Source: Diadophis punctatus similis
Lineage: Eukaryota > Chordata > Lepidosauria > Squamata > Dipsadidae
DNA length: 64,000 nt
Assembly (NCBI GenBank): GCA_023053685.1
Contig: JALIGW010000016.1
Coordinates: 11,190,780-11,254,779 of the forward strand
Reading direction: 5' to 3'
Below the pieces are notes generated by a model. The model made no database searches. It was given only the letters and a program-made list of their open reading frames with translations, and was not told the origin of the DNA. Every line of letters starts with the position of its first letter. Position 1 is the first letter of the stretch. The position numbers and the translations under genes were made by a program. Shown here in pieces: positions 1 to 41,080 of this stretch.

Positions 1-637
1 CCCTACTGATATCAGATTTACCTTTGTGTCTGGTGAGATGTGTCTCATCTTTTTACTATACTTCGTAGTAAAAGTGTAGTTATTTAAGGTACTAGGTTAG
101 CCTCCATTTCTGGAAAACAGTCTGTCCCACTTAAGCTTGCACCATCATTTAAAAAGCTAAATCTCTTTAGGAGTTCATTTTGTTTAAAAAAAGGTAAACT
201 CTATTTTTCGGAACTTTATCTTTCAAATTTATGGGAAGAATCTTCATCCTCTTCCCCAAAGCTATAGAATGTCTTTTGAATATGCTGGATATTGTTGTTT
301 TTTAAATTGCATTTAAAGACATACACAACATACAAACATATATTCCAATCATTATTTAAATTGAAGATCGGTTAATCAAAGTTAATATAAATACTATTTA
401 TATATCTATCTAATACATATGAATATTTATATTCTCTACTCTTCTATATATACACATTTACTTTCTGTTCCTAGTTAATATCTGGATATTGTTTTATGCT
501 ATTAATGCCCACATGAATGACAAGGAAGGATCTGAGAATCACAGGATTCCATCAAAATTTCCCTCGCTTGGTTTCTTTTAGTTTTAATTAATTTATTTTT
601 AAAAAATCAGAGTAACTTTACTTTTGTTTCCTATCAG
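1..637 (+). other. Intron 1 of the collagenase gene (3' part)
   Basis: AT-rich sequence ending in a pyrimidine tract and CAG at 631-637. No signal-peptide exon, repeat or other feature could be recognised. Confidence 0.6.
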
Positions 638-9541
<8,904 letters not shown>

Positions 9542-9720
9542 AGCATTTAATCAGTGCTACCTATTGGTTATAACTAATTCTGATTTACAGGCATCACAGA
9601 ATTTAACAAACTTGACTGAGACTGCAGTAATAACCTGTGGTTTTGTTTTTCATATAAATGTATAGCAAGTTCAGTTGTTTAACTACATTAAACTCTAATA
9701 TGTAAATATGCTGCTCATTG

Positions 9721-9726
9721 AATAAA
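9721..9726 (+). promoter_or_regulatory. Polyadenylation signal of the collagenase gene
   Basis: A canonical AATAAA lies 180 nt after the stop codon at 9541 and is followed by TG/T-rich sequence. The 3' UTR would be about 9542-9745. Confidence 0.7.
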
Positions 9727-9745
9727 CTATTTATTGTGAAAGATA

Positions 9746-10015
9746 TGGCGATTGCTTCTTTTGTTTGAACGCATGCAAATATTATTACAGTATTACACAA
9801 GAATTATATTGCTGTACTCTGGAGTAACTAATTTAAGAAATTGATAAGGTGCTGGCTAAATTAGACAAAAAACCCCAAAAGAGAAATAATATTTAACCAC
9901 ATTAACTTCTACATATAAAATACTTCATTTATATGAATTGATTTGAGAAGTCACAGATCACCATTGAAAATGTTAATTCACTTCACTGAATGTGAGGCAA
10001 TATGAGAAATTCATA
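9746..10015. other. Intergenic sequence after the collagenase gene
   Basis: AT-rich single-copy-looking sequence with no recognisable gene or repeat. Confidence 0.4.
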
Positions 10016-10019
10016 TTTC

Positions 10020-10345
10020 TCAATTCATAACTCAAAGTGAACTGCTCCAAACTTGACTGTAGAAAATATGACTTTAGCAACAGAGTGGTAAATGCCTGGA
10101 ACTCACTACCTGACTCTGTGGTTTCGTCACCAAACCCCCAAAACTTTACCCTTAGACTGTCCACTGTTGACCTCACCCGATTCCTAAGTGGTCAGTAAGG
10201 GGCGTGCATAAGTGCACCAGCGTGCCTACCGTCCCTGTCCTAATGTTCCCACTTATCAGTACCCATCTTATGTATATAAGCAATGTTATATCTATGTATA
10301 TTACCAACATGTACTTGACAAAAATAAATAAATAAATAAATAAAT
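10020..10345 (+). mobile_element. CR1/L3-like LINE 3' end
   Basis: It encodes the decayed C-terminal motif KLDCRKYDF, VNAWNSLPDSVV-like and LRLSTVDL, followed by CTACCGTCCCTGTCCTAATG and a (AAAT)n tail. Related copies are at 13625-14045 (-), 40585-41080, 51110-51555 and 57010-57775 (-). Confidence 0.65.
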
Positions 10346-10799
10346 TCACATTTGCTGTTTGATGTATAATATTAGTCACAGATGTAAAAATTTCCAGCAA
10401 CACATTTTCATTGTACAGTCATCCAATGATGAAGTACATTTATGAACGAGACTTTCAGCCATCCTGATTTTCAGGATAAAAACGTAGCTAAAATATTCTG
10501 CAATATACCTCATCTACCACGTTCTTTATACTATGGACTCCATAATAATACACATTATATCGCTATTATTTCCGCATCACAATGTATCCTATAGAATTCA
10601 GTCTGTATATTTAGGCCTCTAGGTTGCTCTTAGTGGAAGAAAGTGCCAATAATGTGCATTTAGAAAATACACAGTGTATTTTAGAAAAAATAGAAATATT
10701 GGGAAGGTAAAAATTCTAGATTAGACAAGACTCTTGTCAGGTACCTTTAGAGATGCAATTTTTTCAGGAGGCAACTGGACTTTCTTGTTTTTTCTTTAC

Positions 10800-11725
10800 T
10801 GAATCTCTACAGACTTTTAGAGATGCAACACAACATTCTGTGTAGGGCACACATCTTTAGAAGAATATAAACAGCTTCTTCTTCTTGTGCCATATCCGTC
10901 ATCGGTGATCCTATTTTTATCAACAGCCGCACAAAAAAGTGCTGCTGAGTTTTGTCCAAACCAGTCTCTTAGATTTTGAAGCCATGCTGTTCTTCTTCTG
11001 CCTGGATCTCGTTTGCCTTCAATCTTTTCCTGGAAGATTAAGTGAAGTATGCCAGATTTTTCCGGGTGTCGCATCACATGTCCAAAATATTATAACTTTA
11101 GCTTTTTAATAGTTTTGATGATTTCCCTTTGCTTTCCCAGGTGGCTTATCACCTTCTCATTTCTGATTTTGTAACAGCCGTCTGTAACAGCCGTCTGTAA
11201 ATCCACATTTCAAATGCTTCTAGTCTCTTCAAGTGGCTTTCTGTCAGAGACCAACTCTCTACTCCAGAGAAAAGATGTAACATCTGACAAGCCTAATTTT
11301 CAATCTTAGGCTTATGTTGTGACTGCAGAAGACTTTTTTCATTTTGAAGAATGCTGTTCGAGCTTTCTCTATCCTTGACTTTACTTCACTGATCATGTCC
11401 CAGCTTCCATGTAAATTAAAACTGAGGTACATGATCCTTTCGACTTTTTCTAGTGGTATTCCTTCCGAATTTATCGGTGGGTTGTTTACTGACAACCATG
11501 ATCTTGGTTTTCGAGGTGTTGCTTCAAGCCATATTTTTTCAGATATTTCTGTGACTCTGTTGATGAAGAGCTGAAGGTCTTCATGCTTACTGGCAATAAA
11601 TTGTTGATCTGAATACTGTTTACTTTGAGGCCAGCATCTATGTTGTCCAGTGCTTTGTTGAAAATTGACTCATATAAACAGCTACAAGACAAAATTACCA
11701 TCAATTCAGTGAGAACTTCTAGTGA
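10800..11725 (-). mobile_element. RTE-like LINE reverse-transcriptase fragment
   Basis: Minus-strand frames 11486-11704, 11259-11495 and 10817-11077, separated by frameshifts, read as the C-terminal part of a LINE ORF2. Recognisable pieces are SRIEKARTAFFKMKK, MMRHPEKSGILHLIFQ and KRDPGRRRTAWLQNLRDWF. It is a non-functional remnant. The RTE-like assignment is from memory of the GRRR-WLxNLRxW motif. Confidence 0.6.
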
Positions 11726-11959
11726 CTGTTTACATATGATCTCAGAGTTTCCTTGGTACCGTACGAAAGCAGTTTTCCAATACTGATCAAATTCTGCTTT
11801 CTTGTCTTTGGGAAGGCCTTTCTGTTTTTCTACCTCATTCTCATTCTTATTTTAGAGCTTCATATTTTAGAGCTTCATATTATGATGACTCAATGTTTAA
11901 ACACCTTAATTGAAGCAACATTCAGTACGGCTGAGCTTCACATATTCCATCAAACCCAG

Positions 11960-12360
11960 AAGCTACTGCTGCCCCTAATTAAGGAAGCACAACCTATCAG
12001 CGTCAAAACTCATTGTGTTTACCAATTTGTTTTTTAATTGTGGAGACAATTACATCGGCAGAACTAATAGGTGTTTGGCTTTCAGAATAAAGGAGCATCT
12101 TCCGAAATGGGTCCAGACAGTCTTGAGTAATCCAAGAACAACAGCAAATCATGGCCACAAAATGCCTTCTTCGGCCATTGCGAGACACTTACTATCTACG
12201 GAACACCAGGTGGATCAAAACTCTGCATTTAAAGTTTTACTGCGCCACAGAAACTCTCGTTTCCTGCGGTTTGCTGAGGCGGTTGCCATTAACCATTTGA
12301 AGCCTCCCTTGTGCGTGCAGAAACAGCTTTATGTCAATCTATGCCTTCCATGGGCATAAG
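11960..12360 (+). mobile_element. Penelope-like element fragment (GIY-YIG endonuclease domain)
   Basis: The frame 12015-12359 contains NYIGRTNRCLAFRIKEH and ends FLRFAEAVAINHLKPPLCVQ. This is the YIG...R...H and Glu pattern of GIY-YIG nucleases in Penelope-like retroelements. An upstream THCVYQFV segment in another frame shows a frameshift, so it is a relic. Confidence 0.55.
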
Positions 12361-12399
12361 GCTTGCCATTAGTTGCTTTCCTGCATACGTTATAGGCTT

Positions 12400-13620
12400 A
12401 ATTAATGCTCTTGCTAGATCTTATATTTGAGGCTGATTTTAACTGTGTTGTTGTAATGTAGGTACTGATGAGTCAATACGAAATGCTTGCATCTACCTCT
12501 GTTCATCTTTTGATTGTATTCTTTATATTATGGTTATATGGAGGAAAAGGATGTTATTTGACCTTATTTATCCATCAGTCTGCAGTTTCCCAGGCAATTC
12601 ACATTTCCTGCCTTGAAAATGTCCCATGAGCAGAGTTGCTTCATGTTGTCCTCCCTTTCTATAGATCTAGTTCTCACACTAGTGAGGAAACATTGGACCA
12701 AATCTGACTATTGCAAAAACAAGCAACAGAAACAAACAGGCCTAGCCCATCGAAAGCAGGGAGACAAGCCATCTGTCACACAGAACAGGAAGGAAAAGGA
12801 AATGCAAGAAGTTTGGAGTGCAAAAAAACAAACTGAGGGCAGTACTTGAGTTGCAACAGGGGCTAAAATTATTTTGGTTATGGCTTCCTAACTTGCTACA
12901 ACAATTATTATTTGTTACTTCTGGCTATCTGGGCTCGTACTAACAATTTAAAAATGAAGGATTCCATTAGCTTGAATATTCATTAGGTCAAACTCTAATC
13001 CTATTTCTTGGAGGGAGGATTAGTGAGCCTTGAAGAGTGAATAAGTGCATTAATGTTAGGAAACTGACAGCTATGATGGAAAGAGGGGTCAAGCGAGGGC
13101 CTAGCTTGGAGTCATTGCATAGCGGCAAGTGGCATAAAGCTTTACCTCCCTCAGGAGCCATGAAGCCTTATCTAGTTGCTCCCAGGGGAAGGCTGGTGAA
13201 ACTCTTGTAGCAAAAGTGGTAGACATAAAGTTACTGACTTCAGCTATTCATGTGTGGCACTAGCTGCTTGCATCTGGCAATTAACGGCTATACGGTTAAA
13301 GTATCTTTTTTCTTCTATACGCCCTCGCCACATTTCCAGAAATGTTAGAACACAGCTAAATTTTTTAGACTTATCACTTTGAGGAAGGTCTGCAGAATGA
13401 AAAATGTACATTGGCTACAGCTTCCAAGACATTTTTGGATTCTTACTGTAGATTATGCTTTAAAACCAAAACGGCTGTGTTTTTATCACATTCTTGGCAA
13501 TAGTGTGATTTGTTTGGTTCTGCTGAGTGTGTTGTGTGAAACTTTGTGATCATGGTTTATTCAGCACGCCAAAGTTAACTGAGAATGATCACAAATGGGA
13601 ATCTCATTTTGAAGAAAGGT
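12400..13620. other. Intergenic sequence without recognised features
   Basis: I see no exon-like block, repeat family or RNA gene. Short open frames such as 12613-12849 look like chance. Confidence 0.4.
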
Positions 13621-13624
13621 ACAT

Positions 13625-14045
13625 AGGTTTATTTTATTTTATTTTATTTATTTATTTGTCAAACATGTATAGAAAAGTAGTAGTTTGTATAAACATAAGT
13701 AAAAAGTAACGATAAAAGAGGACAGTAGGACAGTAGGACAGGGACGGTAGGCACAGTGGTGCGCTTATGCACGCCCCTTATAGAACTCTTAGAAACGGGG
13801 AGAGGTCGACTGTAGACAGTCTGAGGTTAAAGTTTTGAGGGTTTGGGGAAGAAACCACAGAGTCAGGTAGTGCATTCCAGGCATTGATCACTCTGTTGCT
13901 GAAATCGTATTTTCTGCAGTCGAGTTTGGAGCGGTTTACATTTAGTTTGAATCTATTACGTGCTCGTGTATTGCTGCGGTTGAAGCTGAAGTAGTCATTA
14001 ACAGGAAGGACATTTTGGTATATGATTTTATGAACAAACAAAGAG
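13625..14045 (-). mobile_element. CR1/L3-like LINE 3' end
   Basis: The minus-strand frame 13778-14041 reads VNDYFSFNRSNTRARN, KLDCRKYDFSNRVINAWNAL and LRLSTVDLSPF. The TTTTATTTTATTTATTTATT at 13630 is the reversed AAAT tail. Confidence 0.7.
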
Positions 14046-14615
14046 GTTTGTAGTACAAATCACCATGCTTTCAATTATTTTGTCCCCAAGCTTTATTTAT
14101 AAGACTGGAAAACAAAAACTTGAAAGAAGACTTTCTTAGTAATCAGACATACTTCTGTAAAAAAAGGTGGGGGAAACCAGCAACAAAAACCTTTGGCTTA
14201 TTTTCATCTCCAGATATGTTTTCACCAGCAAAGAAATACAATTTTATTTAAGTAGGGCTTGGCCCTAAACTAATTTTAAATATGTTATACTTGTATAGAA
14301 ATTATTGTTTTATTGATTGACATTTTTCTCTTCTGGATTTTTTTTTCATTTTGCATATTTTGTTGTTCACCCAACATGCTTTAACCAGGACAGGTAAAGA
14401 CTGAGCATTCATACAACATAATACATATTGCTAATGCTTATCTTCTTTCAGTTTTTTAAAACTTAGTGTATGTTATGTAAATGAAACTGTTCTGTTAGTT
14501 GTAAACCTGTAAGTTAATCAACAGTTATGCCAAGACATCCATGAGGGAGAATCAAAAAAGTCAAGATGGCAACTATGGAGGCCCTTTTGCCCCTTTTTAC
14601 ATGTGTTGCTGTGTG

Positions 14616-14815
14616 AGCTGTGGTGGCGCAGTGTTAGAATGCAGTACTGCAGGCTAACCCACTGCTCACTCCAGGACTTCAATTCTGAACAGCTCAAGAT
14701 TGAGGTTGGTAAAATAAGGACCCAGATTGTTGGGGGCAATATGCTGACTCTGTAAACCACTTAGAGAGGGCTGCAAAGCACTATGAAGCGGTATATAATT
14801 CTAAGTGATATTGCA
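14616..14815 (+). mobile_element. Sauria SINE
   Basis: GCTGTGGTGGCGCAGTGTTA head, then GGACCCAGATTGTTGGGGGC and GGTATATAATTCTAAGTG. Same family as 4120-4335. Confidence 0.75.
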
Positions 14816-15236
14816 TATCTATATCTATATAAGCAAAAACCACTCACACATTAATCACGAAATCTCCAGAACTGTAAAGCCTACAAACTTGAGATTTGCC
14901 ACCTATGTTCCTCTTGCCTTCTAGGTGTTCACTAAGAAAGAGTTTTTCAAAATGACCAACAGAGCATGAGTATTTCTTATATTATTATTAACAAGCTCTG
15001 ATGCTAAGGAGTTCTACTCCCCCCTCCCCACCTGAAAAGAAATCTGATCCAAATGCAAAACACAAGCAGAGGAGTTTCGGTTTCACTTTTGCTTTCACAG
15101 CAGCAAGCAGCTTTACTACAGAACAGTTGAGCTAAGCCATGCACAGACTCATTCCTGTCTCCTCCTTGCTCACATAGCAAATACTGTTTGAGTTTCCAAA
15201 CACCCCTCAACTCTCTCTCACACACTTTGTTAGCTT

Positions 15237-15306
15237 TGCTGGCTGTGGAATTCTGGAAGTTGAAGTCCACAAGTCTTAAAGTTGCCAAGGTTGGAGATCC
15301 CTGTAA
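15237..15306. repeat. Half of a hairpin hAT element
   Basis: GGAATTCTGGAAGTTGAAGT, then TTAAAGTTGCCAAGGTTGG, matches the right arm of the palindromic elements at 25860-25995 and 30503-30636. The left arm is missing. Confidence 0.5.
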
Positions 15307-15309
15307 ATC

Positions 15310-17300
15310 TAGACAACTTAACAAAATAAAGAAGCTTTTTAAAATAAATACTTGCTCTGAAGAGGCCCAGTGCTATTGTATCTTCTTTTAAATAATAGAG
15401 AATAATGTATACTTCCAGAAATTTTAATTAATTTTAACAACTCTGTACAAGTATAGTCTGAAATGTAACAGTGTCCTGTTTAGTATTAGAGTTTAGTTAC
15501 CTTGGAGTAAATCTATTTAAATAATTGGGAGGAGTTAGTGTGACTAAATTTAAGAAAATGTATCTGGCATAATGTACATTTCTCCAATTCTTTGCTATTT
15601 CTATGGGTCAAGCACACATGCACAGAAATACAAAGCAAACAGTGTATATCATCTGTGCTGTTTGCTGTTTGCTGTTTGGCAAATTGCTTGGAGGCAGAGG
15701 CCTTTTTTCCTTGTTTTCCTCCCCCAAAACTAAGGTGCGTCTTATACTACGGTGCGTCTTATACTCCAAAAAATACGGTAATTTGGGAGTGCATTTACGG
15801 CAAGAACGAAGAATGGAGTCTGTTCTGGCTCTTTGGGGGTCTAATGTGTTTACTAATCAGCATGGCATATTACGCCATTAACCGGATGCTATGCTGCAGG
15901 GGTACAAGCTGTTGGTTAGGCAAGAACTATAAATGAAACAAAACAAATAGAAGTATTGCCTCAGTGTGATGAAACACAGGGAGACAGGAAAATTAGTAAA
16001 CAGTGCAGCCTTCTACATTTAGAAAGAAAAAAATCCCATATGGTTTGCTTTAGTCAAGCCATTAGTTTAGCATTTTCCATACACATTTCAAATTTTTGAA
16101 GAGTGCTATCATTTTGAAGACTTTCCTGGGACATGTGGCTTATTTGACCTTAGATACACAATATTTTTCTTTAAATCATTCTCTGTTTTTTTTTTTAAAG
16201 GATATCTTTATGTCTTTTTTACTAAACTATGAGTTTACTGCAGCTTAAAGGAGGCCAAAATACTATAAAAGGATATCATGGTTTCATTTAGGTAAAAAAA
16301 CATCACCAACATATCAAAACAATAATTAACAGGTCTGTCTTAACCATACAGGAGGATTTGACATTTGCACATAGCTAAAATTTCCCTTTTACGCTTTTTT
16401 CTAATCTTATGACCTTGTCTGATCTCAGATTTGGCTAATACTTGGACATAAATTGATCAAAAAAATTGCTAAGGCAGAGTGAGAAATTGGGGGTCAGGGG
16501 AAACCCTATAGAAAACTATTTCTAAACTATTGATTTTTTTTAAAAAAACAACTACATTGTGAGAGTTGTAGTATTGAAGCTAACATTTAATTATTACTTT
16601 TTTGCTAATATTTAACCGATAATCATGGACAGATAAGATGATCTAACACTATCTTCTCTCCCAGATAGTTAATATTCTTGTGTCAAACATTTTTTAACAT
16701 CAATGTATACCTTCTTGATACCAGATTTTTTTGGGGGGGGGGAAGGATACTTTGAAGTTATTCGTTACTCTTGGCAATTGGCTAGCCAAGTCCATGTGGG
16801 GTTTTTTGGTTGGTTTTTTTTGCAACCCTTTCACCACTGGTTTGCCATTACCTTTTTCCTAGGGCTAAGAGAGATGGACTGGCCAAAGTCACCCAGCAGG
16901 CAGGACAGTTTTTATCTTGGCATCTTTAATCTCAATACCAAACAGATTATTGAGGCCAAATTAAAGTAGATCTCATATTCCTAAGTGTTGAGATCTTTCT
17001 GCATGGTTTTCTGTCATTCATTTTATCATTCTGATCAGTTTCTGAGTGACAGTTATTTAAAAACAGAATTAGCTAGACACATTACACAATCCCCTGTCAC
17101 CTTGAAGATTCCCTTTCTAACCATTCTCTGATGATGTGTTCCCCATGATGAAAACTTCTTCTCATCTCACACCCATAGACAAGGCCAGCTCCTTTGGGAG
17201 TTTTTATTTATTCCATTATGGAAGCAATACTCCCCATCTTCTCCCAACACAAAGCTTGTCATGCTTAAGACCTGTATGGCTTCATTGACAACTGCCACAG
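15310..17300. other. Intergenic sequence with a MITE scrap
   Basis: Only a short MITE-like piece at about 15731-15780 (GGTGCGTCTTATACTCC, ending AATACGGTA) is recognised. The rest shows no gene-like structure. Confidence 0.4.
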
Positions 17301-17309
17301 AGATTAGAA

Positions 17310-17733
17310 CAGTGATGGCGAACCTATGGCACGGGTGCCACAGGTGGTACGCGGAGCCATATCTGCCGGCACGCGAGCTGTTACCCTAGCTCAGCTCCAG
17401 CGTGCATGTGCACGCTGGCCAACTGATTTTTGGCTCACACGCAGGCTTTGGGAGAACATTTTAGGCTCCTGGAGGGCCTCCGGGGGGCGTTTTTGCCCTC
17501 CCCAGGCTCCAGGGAAGTCTCTGGAGCCTGGGGAGGGGGAAAACAGGCCTACTGGGCCCTCCGGAAGTTGGGAAACAGGCCGTTTCCAGCCTCCAGAGGA
17601 CCTTTGCGGGGGCGGGGGAGGCCGTTTTTGCCCTCCCCAGGCATTGAATTATGGGTGTGGACACTCGCATGTGCGTGATAGCGCGCGCGCACGCGCTTTC
17701 GGTACCCGAAGGAGAAAAGGTTCGCCATCACTG
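17310..17733. mobile_element. hAT-type nonautonomous transposon, exact 8-bp target duplication
   Basis: Ends CAGTGATGGCGAACCT and AGGTTCGCCATCACTG-like; the flanking 8-mer GATTAGAA is identical on both sides (17302-17309 and 17734-17741). The interior is GC-rich with repeated CCTCCCCAGG and no transposase frame. Confidence 0.85.
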
Positions 17734-18053
17734 GATTAGAATCTTCCCAAAAGGTACTGACCGAGAATGGTTGCTGTGGAAATGTGTGCTTCTCTTCAGT
17801 TTTTGCCATCTTCCCTCCATGACCATTTTGCGTTGTGCTGCTGGACTGGCATGAGGTCAGGAGAGAAGAACCAATATTTACGTTTCTAGAGAAACCTTTC
17901 AAAAGTCTTTCTCTAGCAATCTTGGCATTGCTATTGCTAAGCCAGGTAGAACATTACCTCAGTATTGCTAGAGAAAGAGCAGGATCCCTGTAAAGTGAAA
18001 TCTAAAGATTCTGACAGATGATTGCTCCCGCCCATCTAGCCATCTGCCTAAAC

Positions 18054-18187
18054 CAGGGGTGTCAAACTCGCGTCGTCAAGTCATCGTCACATGACGTACC
18101 ACATCTTTTCCCCCTTCGCTAAACTGGGGGTGGGCATGGCCAGCGCATGATGCATCCATCCTACAGGCTGCGAGTTTGACACCCTTG
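18054..18187. mobile_element. hAT-type MITE with exact 8-bp target duplication
   Basis: CAGGGGTGTCAAACTCGCG and CGAGTTTGACACCCTTG termini, flanked by GCCTAAAC on both sides (18046-18053 and 18188-18195). Confidence 0.85.
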
Positions 18188-18242
18188 GCCTAAACAGAAT
18201 TCTCCCCCAGCACCAGGCCATATTAAGGGAGTGATTGTTGGA

Positions 18243-18475
18243 TTAGGATCTCAGTGACGTGGTGGGAAGACGCTTGCCTCCCATTCAGAAGGTTGAGAGT
18301 TCAATACTAGGTAGCGGCAGATGTTTCTCTCTCCTAGGGTGCAAAGAAAAAATATCTGCTGTGAACTCTGCATGGCATCAGGGAGGGCATCCAGCCAGTA
18401 AATGCTCAGCTCCATCCAGTTGCCTCAGCTCTATCCTGAATTAAGGGATTACAAGGTCATAGAAGGGCGTTTTTA
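18243..18475 (+). mobile_element. tRNA-headed SINE, degenerate
   Basis: GACGTGGTGGGAAGACGCTT and GAGAGTTCAATACTAGG look like tRNA A and B boxes. A unique body ends near GATTACAAGGTCATAGAAGG. Confidence 0.4.
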
Positions 18476-18714
18476 TTGTTAGATTAGGATCAGCTGGGAA
18501 ATGCACTTTGACTTGACTCAATCAACTGTTATGTTAGTACCAATCACCGGTCTCATTACTAAGGCAGTTATAGGGTCAGAACATATTATGCTGGTATAAT
18601 TTCTACCAATGTGTGGAAAAACCATGTTAAACCAGCTATCTGAATGTGCCCTTTGATCATTTAAAGTTTATCTTCCTTATCACCTCTGAGTTTACTAATG
18701 TGATCATTTTAGCA

Positions 18715-18945
18715 ATAGTGCTTAGACTTATATACTGCTTCATAGTGCTTTACAACCCTCTCTAAGCAGTTTACAGTGTCAGCACATTGCCCCCAACAAT
18801 CTGGGTCCTCATTTTACTGACATCAGAAGGATGGAAGGCTGAGTCAACCTTGAGCTGCTCAGAATCGAACTCCTGGAGTGAGCAGTGAGTTAGACCTGCA
18901 GTGCTGCCTTCTAACCACAGCGCCATCACGGCACCATCACTTTAG
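18715..18945 (-). mobile_element. Sauria SINE (reverse)
   Basis: Starts TAGTGCTTAGACTTATATAC, the reversed SINE 3' end, and contains CCCAACAATCTGGGTCCTCA and GGATGGAAGGCTGAGTCAAC. Confidence 0.75.
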
Positions 18946-19531
18946 ATGGTTTCTGTCAAGTTTAGTGTTACTAACTTGCCCAAAGCTGTTTCTGTATATG
19001 AACATATGATATTTCATTGGAAATTATACATGTTTGACTCACTATTATTCTCTTCCAAATCAGACAATAAGTCTTCAATTACTACATGAGGAACTCTGTC
19101 CTTCCTCCCATTAAAAAGCCCATTCGGGGGTTTCTTTCATTAACATCTTGGTATCTTTCAGACTACTGAATCATCAGTACCACCCAATTAGAAATAAATT
19201 GTCATGCATTGTGTGATTTTTTGAGACGTATTATGCTAAATTACTCAACAGAGGAAATACTACACTTGTGGTTAATGATGAATTCAAGATGAGTAACAGC
19301 TACTGGGGAGAAACATTAAAAGTGTTATTTCCCCATCGTGTACCCAAGGACTGAGTAGTGGAAGTTTATAGTATCAAAATATACATAACACATTTTACTG
19401 CCTCTGTCTCATTCACTCTTTTCTTTCCTTCCCTTACTTGTTGGCTGGGTAGTGAAAGTTACGTGGTTTCCCTCACATAAATATAACATAGGAATTTATC
19501 CATGAAAAAGTTAGTAATAATCATATAAAAA

Positions 19532-19985
19532 AGATGTCGAGACTTTGGAAAAAGTGCAGAGAAGATCAACTAAGATAATTAAAGGCCTGGAGACTAAAAC
19601 ATATGAAGAACAGTTGCAGGAATTGGATATGGCCAGTCTAGAGAAAAGAAGGACTAGGTAGGACATGATAGAAGTATTCCAGTATTTGAGGGGTTGCCAC
19701 AAAGAATATATTTTCCAAAGCACCAGAAGGCAAGACAAGAAACAATGGATGGAAACTAATCAAGGAGAGAAGCAACCTGGAATTAAGGAGAAACTTCCTA
19801 ACAGAGAGGACAATTAACCAGTGGAAAAGCTTGCCTTCAGAAGTTGTAGGTGCTTCAACACTGAATGTTTTTAAGAAGAGACTGGACAGCCACTTGTCTG
19901 AAATGGTATAGGCTTACCTCCTTGAGCAGGGGATTGGACTAGAAGATCTCCAAGGTCCCTTCCAGCTCTATTCTGATTGAAGGAT
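19532..19985 (+). mobile_element. CR1 LINE 3' end
   Basis: Matches the copies at 24768 and 41800: GGCCTGGAGACTAAAACATA, GGGGTTGCCACAAAGAA, a decayed LNVFKKRLDSHLSE coding end, and the tail GGTCCCTTCCAGCTCTATTC. Confidence 0.7.
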
Positions 19986-20399
19986 TGAAGATGTTTTAAA
20001 TATCCGTGTGGTTACACCTCACATACTGTATGTCATGACTTTCTAAACCAATCTACAGAAAGAGCCATAATTGGTGAGATTACACTACACACTGTAGTAT
20101 AAACCACAGTTTACAAACCACAATGTCTAACCTCATGTAACAATGAAAAAAATCCCATTAAGACTTAGTGTAACATATTAATTCAGTCACAGTGTGAGTG
20201 TGGGTAGGAGTTGCAATATTGTATAGGTTAAAGGCACAGTTTAAGAAACTGAAAAATATTTAAAGATAGCCAGAGAGAGTTGGAAAATGTTTTTGCTAGT
20301 TCAATGCTATAAAGTTTTATATAATCAAAATTTTAAGTCTACTTGCATTGTGGCACCTTCTCCTGGTCTGTGCGCTTTTTGTTGCTAATCAGAACATGA

Positions 20400-20526
20400 T
20401 GAAATGTTGAGTCAGTCCACAGCTGGCTTTATGAAACATAAAGCACAAAAATTTGAAAGCCAGATGAACTGCAATAGCAGAGACAGAAACTTTGCTGCTC
20501 TTTAAACAAGGCAACCCAATTTTAAC
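20400..20526 (+). promoter_or_regulatory. MMP27 promoter region with AP-1 site
   Basis: TGAGTCA at 20408-20414 is a perfect AP-1 site. ACATAAAG at 20436-20443 could act as a weak TATA box. A start site would then fall near 20467, giving a 5' UTR of about 60 nt. Seen: the motifs and spacing. Inferred: promoter use. Confidence 0.5.
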
Positions 20527-40237
<19,711 letters not shown>

Positions 40238-40584
40238 AAATTGTCTTAAAACAGGACTCCTGTAAGAGGAAAATAGTATACAGATGATTCTGTCGACGCA
40301 CTAAAACTATGAACTGTTATGTATCACAGATAATACATTTGGGAAGCAAAGATCCAAAGGACCACTAGATGGCAGTAAAGAAATATTGAAAATTAGCTTT
40401 TTGCGGTCCGCAGGATGGTTGCAAAACAGTTATGAGTTCCTACTTTAGTTATAAAATGTGATCTCTTTTTAAATATCTGTATTTACTCAATGCATATAAA
40501 GCTTTAACAAGAATTTTAGCTGCTTGTAAACAGTGACTGCATTTTCTTCTGTGACATGAGCACTAATAGTCTGCATTCTAGATT

Positions 40585-41080
40585 GTAGAATGCACTACCT
40601 GACTCTGTGGTTTCTTCCCCAAACCCCAAAAACTTTAACCTTAGACTGTCTACAATCGACCTCACCCCATTCCTAAGAGGTCTCTAAGGGGCATGCATAA
40701 GCGCACCATCGTGCCTACCGTCCCTGTCTTACAGGAGCCGAGGTGGCGAGTGGTTAAATGCAGCTACTGCAGGCTACTCCAGCTGACTGCTAGTTCAGCA
40801 GTTCAGCTGTTCAAATCTCACCAGGCTCAAGGTTGACTCAGCCTTCCATCCTTCTTAAGTCGGTAAAATGAGGACCCAGATTGTTGGGGGCAATATGCTG
40901 AACTCTGTAAACTGCTTAGAGAGGGCTGTAAAGCACTATGAAGCGGTATATAAGTCTAAGTGCTATTGCTATTACTGTCCTATTGTCCAAATTTACCTGT
41001 ACCTACTTTGCTTTTGTTTATGTTTATACCAATACCTGCTATCTTGTACATCTTTTGACAAATAAATACATAAAATAAAA
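40585..41080 (+). mobile_element. CR1/L3-like LINE 3' end, interrupted by a Sauria SINE
   Basis: CTACCTGACTCTGTGGTTTC to CTACCGTCCCTGTCTTA, then after the SINE CTGTCCTATTGTCCAAATTT to ACAAATAAATACATAAAATA. The two parts join in the order seen at 51110-51555. Confidence 0.75.
40737..40973 (+). mobile_element. Sauria SINE nested in a LINE
   Basis: GCCGAGGTGGCGAGTGGTTA to GTCTAAGTGCTATTGCTATT. CTGTCTTA and CTGTCCTA at its borders look like a target-site duplication. Confidence 0.8.

Noticed and set aside
1..40. Possible exon 1 of the collagenase at the left edge (GTGAGA donor near 32)
   Set aside because: The frame before it does not end in a Gln codon in phase 0 and has no signal-peptide character.
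15592..15936. 114-codon + strand frame
   Set aside because: It includes a MITE scrap at 15731-15780 and has no domain or splice partner.
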